From assembly GCA_032718475.1 (NCBI GenBank), contig JAUCBJ010000533.1:115057-179056 (forward strand): 64,000 nt of DNA. Direction: 5' to 3'. Shown here in pieces: positions 55,658-64,000 of this stretch. Every line of letters begins with the position of its first letter. Position 1 is the first letter of the stretch. Source of the DNA: Nemertoderma westbladi (lineage: Eukaryota; Xenacoelomorpha; Nemertodermatida; Nemertodermatidae). The translations under genes and the position numbers were made by a program. Below the pieces are notes generated by a model, which saw nothing but the letters and a program-made list of their open reading frames with translations, did not search any database and had not been told where the DNA came from.

Positions 55658-57300
55658 GTGCCGCTTGCTCAATTATATTGTTAGACTTGTACACTTACTG
55701 TTTTTATTCCTCGAAACTAATACTAGCTCGCTATATTTAGTTCCGTCTAATTACTTTCAGTATTGGATTATTAGGGCCCCACATTATGATATCATGTGCA
55801 TATTTAGGTAGGCATTAACAAAACTTAGCATTGAACATTTTATTTCAATTTTAATTTCAGTTTCTTTGAGACTTTTTAAATATAGCGCCAGTAGGTTTGG
55901 TACACGTAATTTGTTGCAGTAGTAATTAACGTTCAATTATATAGCTTAAAAACGTTTTAACCAATTACTGTATTTACTATTTAAGGATAAATACAATTAT
56001 TTATTGTTCGATTGAAATATTCGCTGTAATTAAAATAGTTTTTTTAAGCATTATATCACTTTATATGATTGCTATTATCTTTCTATGAATAATATCTTCG
56101 GTATGTGACAACAAGAGCATCAATAGGGAGGATTTGAGGAAGCGGCTGTTTGCAACCATAGTAACCCCTTTAAAACAGATTTGGTACAAATTATGAAATA
56201 AAAAATAATGTAAAATTTTCTCAAGTTTACTTTCTTTTAAGACAATAATGTCTGTCGAGATGTTTTGAGTCTTGCAAAGAGTATTATTAGCATTGACGTG
56301 AAATAAATTGTAATAAATAAGTTTTAAGCGTTTGATTTACATTACCATTGCAAGTGCTTGGCCCTTATTTGTCTCTAGTCGTATAAAGTGTTACTTTATG
56401 CACCATCAACTAAATATTTACATAACAATCATCATTTCGCGGTGCTGTTTGCTGTAGTTTCTCTACTGTATTTGCTTCTAGGTTTGCTGCCTTTGTGTAA
56501 TAGTATATTACCGTTTCGTGTTTGTTATCATTATATTAGAATTTCACAAAGTGTTATTTAATATATTTATGGTCTAAAACAAATAATATTTCTGTCACCA
56601 TGGTTAGTTAAATCAGTTCCACACTTCCCTAGGTAATACTTAAATTATTACATGGCCGTATGGCGTATTGCAGCTAGAAAGAAATACTAACTTTTCAAAC
56701 GTTTGTAACAACAATTTAATGGAGTTTTCAAAATTAGTAGTCGTCTTAGCTATAAATAAATCAATTATGGAGAACCATTGAGATTACTACACCATTATAA
56801 CAGAGATAGTTTGACCTCCGTACTTTTTACTTGTCGAGTCAGAATTTTTTTTTTCTCGCTTTCAATCTTTAGCTATAAGTATTTGAATAACGTGTCTCTG
56901 TTGATATCAAACCAGCCGTACTGCTGTTGTACTTCAATCTTACAGTGGTTCTTGTGATGGATGATGGAGAACTGACTATGCAAGGATTCCAATTAGGTAA
57001 AACATGAGGAAGTAAGGTGACTGATTTGTGGCAATTTAATTAAAATTGAATAATTTATGGTCAACCGTTAATTAATATATGGTGGACCATTTTATTATTC
57101 AAAATTTTCTTTTAATTTGCTTAATTCGGCTACCGTAAGGAATATATATGAAAGTTTTATGTTATCGTTTCAGCTGTAGGCCACTTAAAAAAATGTGGGG
57201 CGAGCCACGAAGTTGGCGGAACCTTAGCGAACTGACACTGTTAGGGGTGTTGGTCAATCATGGCAAATAGTTGTCGTCGCTACGATTTTGACATGCTAAT
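55658..57300. other. AT-rich intergenic DNA, no gene recognised
   Basis: No domain-bearing frame. Nothing structured beyond ordinary AT-rich sequence. Confidence 0.55.
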
Positions 57301-57309
57301 AACTTTACT

Positions 57310-57850
57310 ACTAGATGTGAAAAATGCTGTGTAGGGTAGGGATTTTGAATATTATTATACATGCCGGTCATAACACGGGGCCAACATGAATATACATTTC
57401 AAGCCAATGATAGTACACTAAATAAGTCATTCAATATGAAATATGTGATATACATTGATAAATCATAATTCAAAATTCAAATCAAAATAATAAATTTCAT
57501 GAATTAATTGCTATTAGACAAGCGACGTAGCACTGGCACTGTACCAAAACTTCTTCGCCGCCGATATACAAAACAAAAAACGATACCGGTATATAGATGT
57601 AAAATATGCTACGATGGCACTGCACCAAAACATATTTGCCGCAGATATACAAAAAATCGATTTTACACGGACACCAGTAAATAGATGTGAAAAATGCTGC
57701 GTATAGGAATTTAGAATATTATTATACATACCGGTATGCATTTCAAGCCAATAATGTTAGTACTCGAAATAAACCATTCACTATTCTTTAGGCATTAAGA
57801 TATTATTATGTGATATACATTTCAAAATTAAAATCAAATTAAAATGAGTA
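57310..57850. repeat. Diverged direct duplications
   Basis: AGATGTGAAAAATGCTG...TTATTATACAT(G/A)CCGGT...CATTTCAAGCCAAT occurs at 57313-57412 and 57684-57752. A second pair, GCACTG(T/C)ACCAAAAC...CGATATACAAAA, lies at 57535-57575 and 57617-57655. Confidence 0.7.
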
Positions 57851-58098
57851 CAAAAAAAGATACTAAAGTACTAAAAAGAGTACATTGATAGATTTAATCT
57901 GCCTGAAGTCCAGATATATTGTCATAAGTCATTTGTCAATTATACACCATCACTTCAATAGTCTCCCGCTAGAGGGTAACATGGGGCGACTTGGGTCTTT
58001 TTTCGGCATGGGTGAAACGTTTACATCCGTAATTCAGTAATATGCTATGTTACGTAGACTTTTAATCGCATGCCGTACCAGTACGCAGCACTACGGTA

Positions 58099-58950
58099 TC
58101 AACAGGCACGTCTACTACTACGATCGGCATGCCGCATTGCATCTGCATTATATATATATATTACATATATATTAAGAATGCTGTGCCGGCTTGTCGACAA
58201 ATTGCGCCGCCACAACTCCCTATTACCCATGACATTTGCTAGATCATCCGCATCTTCAAGGCCAGTGTCTTTTAGGATGCGTCTCAAGAGAGTCATGGGC
58301 TGTCCACCATGCTTATTCGCTCCATGAGGGCGCCAAAGTACAAGATTATTCACAGGTTTCACCTGACTTTCTGATCCATGATCCCAAGGAGCAGAAGTCA
58401 TCTACGTGTTTCGTCCGTCCTTAGAGCTTATGCCCAGACATTTCTTGAGGGCTGTCAAGGTTGACTGTCGGGTCTTCTTGGAATTTACAGAACTAGGACA
58501 GAACCAACACTAGAAGCAACCTGCTCCAATGAGCAGAGGAGCCTTTGGGCTGTCTCTAGTGATTCTGACAGTACCCCTAAGTCATCAGCAAAGTGTAGAT
58601 CAGTAAGGTACTTTGCTGGATTTCCTCTACTTCTTGTGCCAGTAGGGGGTGTTACCATCACCCTATCTTTATTAAGATTGTCTATCTAAGTACATGCGTA
58701 GACCATAATCAACAACAATTACGAATAAGAATGGTGCAAGTGTGTCACCGTGAAGGACTCCCCATAAGACTTCGAATAGATCTGTGTCACAATTAGTAGT
58801 AGACACAATGTGGTGGAACCATCGTACAGTGATCTCATAGCTGCAATAATTTCCTCAGGAATCCAATATGCTGCCAGTGTGCTGAACAGACGTGGTCGGT
58901 CGGGAGTCGAAGGCTTTATAGAAGTCAACAAAGATAATAGCCAGCTGTCT
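58099..58950 (-). pseudogene. Decayed LINE remnant (RTE/R4-like RT and C-terminus)
   Basis: Minus strand, right to left: a palm fragment ending IPEEIIAAMRSLYDGSTT (58810-58860), an LHGDT-like B-box stub near 58755, LHFADDLGVLSES (catalytic FADD, ~58575), and a C-terminal block LVLWRPHG...ANVMGNRELWR (58200-58345). Frames are broken by stops and the A box is disrupted. Non-functional. Confidence 0.7.
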
Positions 58951-59694
58951 GTCGTTGTTTATCGATACACGCACGTCACCAGCCTTTCAAGTATTGATAG
59001 GCCTTAAAGGCCTACACGCACAGGCACGTCACCAGCCGTTCAAGAACGAGGGGGGATGGGGGATTGTAAACTGAAAGTATGCAGTTCGAAGGTCTAAGCC
59101 TACGTACGCATATAACCAATTGTGGTGTCGTTTCAGCCTATTTTAACATATTAACTTAATTTCGCGAATATTTAATTTCGATTTTCACCATTTAAGGAAC
59201 CTTTTAATGGAAAGTAGCAGGTTATAATGACAGGCTTTTCTAACCAAAACAATAAACTAAATTTAGGAACACAGTTTACAGTAAAATTGTTACTTCTAAG
59301 CACTAATTTTTCAATATTAATTTAACATTAACCCTATGAGAAGGCTGAAACGACACCGCAATTGGAAATTTGCCTACAGTACATCGTGGGGCCAACCTTC
59401 ATAAATACAGTATCTAGTAATTCCTAACCATTTTATTAATGATGAATAAAGTCGATTACCGGTAGAAATAAATTAATCTGGGCTACTACAAATAATATGT
59501 GTGTTACTGATAGACCCCCCCCCCCCCCCATCTATGTTATTACTTTTTTTCACAAAATATAAAAACCTTCAAAATTGAAAGTTGGGGGGGGGGGGGGGGG
59601 GGGATTCCCCCCGTCGTGACGTCCCTGCGTACCAAACAATGATCACACACGCTGCACGCATCCGTGGTAAATAAACATTAAACAATAAACAAAA
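58951..59694. other. Non-coding; poly(C) and poly(G) tracts
   Basis: Contains a 15-C run (59515-59529) and a 20-G run (59584-59603) about 55 bp apart, forming an inverted pair. No gene. Confidence 0.6.
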
Positions 59695-59929
59695 TTCTAC
59701 CCCAGGACATATTACCTAATCTGTTAATTGCCTCAAGCACCACTCACACACACACAGCACACGCTACGCAACAAATAATTGTCAAATACAACGTACTCGA
59801 CTACAAACCACCAGACAGTCAGTGAGGGTCAGAGCCCCGGAAGTGTGGAATACACTCCCTAGTGACTTGCGGCAGATAGCTAGTCTCTCAAAATTTAAGA
59901 GAAAATTATCTAAATTTCTTAGCACCTAA
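59695..59929 (+). pseudogene. LINE RT C-terminal remnant
   Basis: Reads LPQDILPNLLIASSTTH, then after a frame change RVRAPEVWNTLPSDLRQIAS and LSKFKRKLSKFL to TAA at ~59929. This W-N-x-L-P...F-K-x-x-L tail is the standard end of CR1/Jockey-type ORF2. Confidence 0.75.
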
Positions 59930-60009
59930 AAATCTACGCAATAATAACTATAGACTAAAAACACTAAAATATAATATAACTGATTAAATACTGTATATCT
60001 ATATAAGGG

Positions 60010-61722
60010 ACGGGAAATAAATCACTACCGGACAATTACCGTGGGATAGCTTTAATCTGTGTCATGCTTAAAATGCTGACCACTATTATAAACCAGAGAG
60101 TTAGAAAGCACATTGCTCACCTATTACCGGAAGAGCAGTATGGCTTTACGTGTGGTAAATCTACGTTGCATGCCCTTAAAAAGCTCCTTGACGACGTATC
60201 CACTATCATCAACAATGCCAGCCGCCCATCATCTCAGAGAGTAGTTTATGCAGCATTCGTAGACCTACGGAAGGCATTTGATCTTGTAAATCGATCAATC
60301 CTAATGTACAAGCTCTACACTATATTTGGCGTAAAGGGTAAAGTGTATAATCTTATCAGGGACATATTTCGAAACACAGTAAAAATTTACGATGGCATAA
60401 AACTCTCAAACCCAATAGAGCAGTTACGAGGAATACTCCAAGGAGACTGTTTTTCTCCAACATGTTTTTTGATGTTCATCGCAGATCTTGCCTCGACATT
60501 ACGTCTCATTGCTGATACTCTCAGGTTTATATTTTTCGCAGATGATTTAGTAATCTATTCATCAAATCGAGAACACATTCAAACAGCGCTACACGAGCTC
60601 CACAAATGGTGCAAATTAAACAAAATGGCTGTAAATTTAAAGAAAACCAAAATTTTGAAATTTAGAAGGGGAGGCCCATTACGCAGAACAGATAAATTAA
60701 TATACAATAATGAGAATGTGGACAGTGCCGGATTAACCTTAAGGCATATAAGGCACGTGCCGTTTGTGCTGTTCATAATATATGTCAATGACCTGGTAAA
60801 TGTATCCAAACTATTTAAACATATCCTTTTTGCAGATGATACGAATTTGCTTTTATCAGGTTCAGACATAAATAACATTATTAATACCTCTAACACTGAA
60901 CTGGACAAACTAACAAAATGGTTTCAAATAAATAGACTGTCACTGAATGTGGACAAAACCAATTATATTATATTCTATCAGACTAATATAAAAAATTATA
61001 ATACCGATACACAAAAAGTAACTATAAATGGGAAAATAATAAAACAAAAACAATGTATAAAATTCCTAGGCGTTCTAATCGACGAAAATTTAACTTGGAA
61101 AGATCACATATCCCACATACACACCAAAGTAAGTAGAAATGTAGGAATCATAAATAGAATTAAATCATTCTCACCAACCCCAGTTCTCACTAAATTATAT
61201 TACTCACTGATAGAACCTTATTTTAATTACTGCATCTCTGTTTGGGGCCAAGCGTTAATGCAATCAAGTTCGGATACAGCTACACAGACTTCGAGTAAAT
61301 ATAAGGGTCCCCGCCGACGTAGACGCAAACCTAAAAACCAAACAATGAGCATCCGTAAATTACATAACCTACAACAACGCGCATTTAAAATAATTAAATA
61401 CCACAACCCAACGTTTAACCCACACTGCATACGTTCTCTTTACATTTCACAAGTAGGTGCAATCTGTTTCAAGTACATCAATGGATTACTCTCGAAGGAT
61501 ATTTTTCCACATCTTTTGACTCCGGTAAACCAAATTCACTATCATCAAACCCGTGGATCGTCTCAGAATAAATGCTTCATTGTTAGACATAGGTTAAAAT
61601 TACGAAACAATTCCATATTTATACAAGCCCCACACATATGGAATTCTCTGCCTGCTGATGCACGACGGGCCGCTTCTTTTAACTCGTTTAAACAAAAACT
61701 TTCAGTGCATCTATTAAAATAA
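60010..61722 (+). CDS. Chimeric LINE reverse transcriptase with two FADD boxes
   Basis: From ATG 60064 the frame runs 552 codons without a stop; homology extends upstream (SLPDNYRGIALIC). Part 1 (residues 1-215) is one RT: QYGFTCGKST, A box AFVDLRKAFD, B box LQGDCFSPTCFL, C box FFADD (158-161). Part 2 (from ~233) is a different LINE: FVLFIIYVNDL, LFADD (256-259), NRLSLNVDKT, KFLGVLIDENLTWKDH, LIEPYFNYCISVWG and a C-terminal APHIWNSLPADAR. Part 2 lacks its own A box. The junction (60709-60765) contains CAGTGCCGGATTAACC, a hAT-like terminus. The open frame spans two unrelated RTs fused by insertion, so protein function is doubtful. Confidence 0.8.
   Translation, partial: TGNKSLPDNYRGIALICVMLKMLTTIINQRVRKHIAHLLPEEQYGFTCGKSTLHALKKLLDDVSTIINNASRPSSQRVVYAAFVDLRKAFDLVNRSILMYKLYTIFGVKGKVYNLIRDIFRNTVKIYDGIKLSNPIEQLRGILQGDCFSPTCFLMFIADLASTLRLIADTLRFIFFADDLVIYSSNREHIQTALHELHKWCKLNKMAVNLKKTKILKFRRGGPLRRTDKLIYNNENVDSAGLTLRHIRHVPFVLFIIYVNDLVNVSKLFKHILFADDTNLLLSGSDINNIINTSNTELDKLTKWFQINRLSLNVDKTNYIIFYQTNIKNYNTDTQKVTINGKIIKQKQCIKFLGVLIDENLTWKDHISHIHTKVSRNVGIINRIKSFSPTPVLTKLYYSLIEPYFNYCISVWGQALMQSSSDTATQTSSKYKGPRRRRRKPKNQTMSIRKLHNLQQRAFKIIKYHNPTFNPHCIRSLYISQVGAICFKYINGLLSKDIFPHLLTPVNQIHYHQTRGSSQNKCFIVRHRLKLRNNSIFIQAPHIWNSLPADARRAASFNSFKQKLSVHLLK
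60723..60761. mobile_element. hAT-like transposon terminus at the RT-RT junction
   Basis: CAGTGCCGGATTAACCTTAA followed by GGCATATAAGGCACGTGCC resembles the CAG(T/G)GCCGGATTAA termini of animal hAT elements. Only one end is recognisable. Confidence 0.5.
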
Positions 61723-62322
61723 TTAAATTGTAGTATTACTTAATAGTTACTTTCGTTTAGTTTATAGTTTATATAATATCCATTACATTGTTTAACAGGT
61801 CTTTAAAATAAATGATGTACCCTATCTTGTTGATGTAAGTACGTAAGTAGTTTGTTTATATTAGTTTAGGTTAGGTGGATTATATTATGTACCAATCTTA
61901 TAACTGTACTGTATATGCCCCCAACACATATATTTATGTGCCCATCTTTATATCTGTGTGTATATGCCCCCAAGAGTTTTTTTTTGTTTTGTATTTGTTT
62001 TTACAGAATCTATATCTTAAAGTACTTCGGTTTATACCTTCGAAATTGTTTTATACTTAATGCAATATATTAGAATTACTGTCAATATTACAATACTTAA
62101 TTAGGCCTAATGTAGTTAATAATAAATAAATTAATCGCTGTGTTACTGGTGCCTGAAATAATGGGACTACCCGTCCAGGTACCAGCTACACGTAGAGTAC
62201 ATTATGTGCATGCATATATTATATACAATAGTTATCAATTTATTTAGTACAAATTTGCTCTATATCTGTGTAGAAATTGTTAATAAATCTTATCTTATCT
62301 TATCTTATCTTATCTTATCTTA
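61723..62322 (+). mobile_element. LINE 3' UTR with (TCTTA)7 terminal repeat
   Basis: About 565 bp of non-coding sequence after the chimeric RT stop, ending in seven TCTTA pentamers at 62288-62322. CR1-group LINEs characteristically end in short tandem repeats rather than poly(A), so this is probably the true 3' end of the right-hand LINE. Confidence 0.7.
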
Positions 62323-64000
62323 GGGCCAGCCGAAAATACGGGCCATTTTCTCTCAGCGAGTCACTCCTGTGAAAAAAATATTTTTATCTGAAAAATCCAC
62401 ATTTTTTCTCACTAAAATTTGTAGAAAACAGCAAGAAAGTGCATCTTTCGACTACTCTCTATCCCTAAATTTGTGATAGAAAGTGCAAAATTCTAGCCAG
62501 TCGACCGACAGGTGCTGTGTTATTATATTAGTTCGAGACCTGATGGCAGGGAAATAATAAAATATGGGCAGTAAAACTTTAAAGTGCTAATTATGAACAA
62601 TGGAGAATTTAATTTTATTTATTTGTGGGGAATTATTTGTAGTTATACTCTTAAACTTTCTAGAATAACCAAATAATGACGTGGTGACATTGGAATCACT
62701 GTACATACTGTAGTAAATGGCGTGGAGATATGGTAGTGCGAAATTAATTGTTTTTTTTTTTTACCGGAAACGAGTTTTATAAATATAGGCCCTACTAGAT
62801 AAAAAAAGGATAAATTACAGTAGTTGTAGATAAAATAGTTGTTGATAAAATAATCGTGTCAGAAATAACTTCTAGTCACTACTGTAATTTAATTTAACCG
62901 AAATTCAGATGTTCTGCCCTCGTGTATTGAATTTTGCATTCGATGGCATTTTAGGTGCAATTCCTGCAAAACCTAAAACTCTCGGACGACTGCATCATTG
63001 AATTTGGGTAAATTAAAATTAGTGACAAAAAGTGCTTATTTCCGAGACTGTTCTCTTATCGAAAAACATTACTTTCTCAGCAAGTCCAAATCTTGATCAG
63101 AAATATTATATCTTTGCACTAAGCCCACACTTTTGGTGTGTTATATTTCTCAGAAAGTCCTGTAAAGATAAGTACCCTGCGAAACCTACAGAAAATAAAT
63201 AACACATTCCCAAGATCCGATCAAAATTGCTAAATGCCTACAGGAGCCAGTCAGCCTCAAGGGGGCCAACTTTAACTATTATTAATAAATTATTTTTTGA
63301 CCTCAAAACTGCTCTTTTCAACAACATAATATTGCTGATATTTATGACTCTCTGTATAAAACATCAGTTTGTCGATTTTGACTTTTTTCATCACTAAATT
63401 CCCTACTATACACTATTTTATTTTTTACTCAATTGTCATCCAACATACCAAAATGTCAGCCTCAGCTTTTGGACTAGTATCGTTGGTTTTGTAAAACATG
63501 TCTATTTGAATTCAAAATTTATACAATTTTTGAAAAAAACTGACCTGCACAAAAAGTGCCCTATTTTTCGAACAAACGGGTTTACGAAGCTATTCATACT
63601 TAGTTTTCTGAGTAAAAGATCACAGATCATTGTGTTAAAGTTTCAAAACACTAGCTTTATAAATAAAACAAATAGATTTGGGGTAATGGTCCCATTAATA
63701 TATTAAAAATTGAAGCGTGAGAAATTCTACCAAAACCATTACACTTTTTATAGCAAAAGTTTTATAGGCTTAATAATATGTCGTTTAGTATTGTTACAAT
63801 TCTTGATGAACACTAATTTTGCAAAGTACTTATTATTAAAGTACTTAGTACTTATTTGCACGCAGTCATCCAACGAAAATACTTTATATTTCTTTCGCAA
63901 CATTTTCAGTTGTTTTTATCAGCTTTTTCTTTTGAAAGGGCTTTCGGAACAATATCAATTTTCGGGCCATTTTTGGAAATTACTAAAATGTGCCTTAGGG
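62323..64000. other. AT-rich intergenic DNA, no gene recognised
   Basis: No domain-bearing frame on either strand. CGGGCCATTTT words occur near both 62340 and 63965 but are too short to call a repeat. Confidence 0.55.

Overview
This is a stretch of an animal nuclear genome, almost certainly a (probably marine) invertebrate. It has spliced genes with GT/AG introns, two recognisable host proteins of metazoan type (OGFOD1 and the pseudophosphatase Sbf/MTMR5-13) plus a partial hydantoinase/oxoprolinase gene. The rest is dense with BEL/Pao and Gypsy LTR elements, several LINE families, a tRNA-derived SINE, foldback elements, satellites and long poly(G)/poly(C) runs. I cannot name the species. Non-coding DNA is AT-rich and studded with the palindromes TAGGCCTA and ACCGGT, while host exons are clearly more GC-rich.

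Layout. 0-8 kb: one possible small exon (772-1112), a 2.4-kb satellite of ~35-bp units, a LINE tail, a dispersed repeat bounded by G and C runs, and a 2.8-kb array of ~147-bp units. 8-12.3 kb: the intronless OGFOD1 gene (minus strand), and upstream of it on the same strand the first two exons of a hydantoinase-type gene whose remainder is not visible. 12.5-13.7 kb: a piggyBac-like non-autonomous element. 15.4-22 kb: a decayed BEL/Pao element abutting an opposite-strand Gypsy integrase fragment and a ~100-bp tandem repeat. 22.2-23.2 kb: diverged inverted relatives of the 147-bp satellite. 23.26-30.64 kb: a structurally complete LTR element (two LTRs, 5-bp target duplication) with gag and part of protease but no polymerase, inserted into a LINE. 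31-35 kb: a SINE and several inverted-repeat elements.

35.5-51 kb: the Sbf gene (plus strand) in only two coding exons joined in phase 0 by a 9.49-kb intron (predicted protein 2012 aa: DENN, SBF2, GRAM, dead myotubularin-like phosphatase, C1, PH). The intron holds a dispersed repeat just after the donor, a 1.84-kb inverted-repeat element, an antisense CR1-like LINE with a 2A-like recoding motif behind a signal-peptide-like N-terminus, and a 1.1-kb 18-bp minisatellite open in several reading frames.

51-64 kb: intergenic AT-rich DNA, a duplicated foldback element, an exceptionally homogeneous 32 x 47-bp minisatellite, and LINE remnants including an uninterrupted 552-codon frame that carries two reverse-transcriptase FADD boxes with a hAT-like terminus at the junction.

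The most unusual signals are: two different BEL/Pao elements that both carry TGA exactly at the glycine of the protease D-S-G active site; the 2A-bearing LINE; the double-RT frame; and the recurrent association of poly(G)/(C) tracts with insertions and hairpins. Host genes here have unrelated roles; no operon-like logic is seen.
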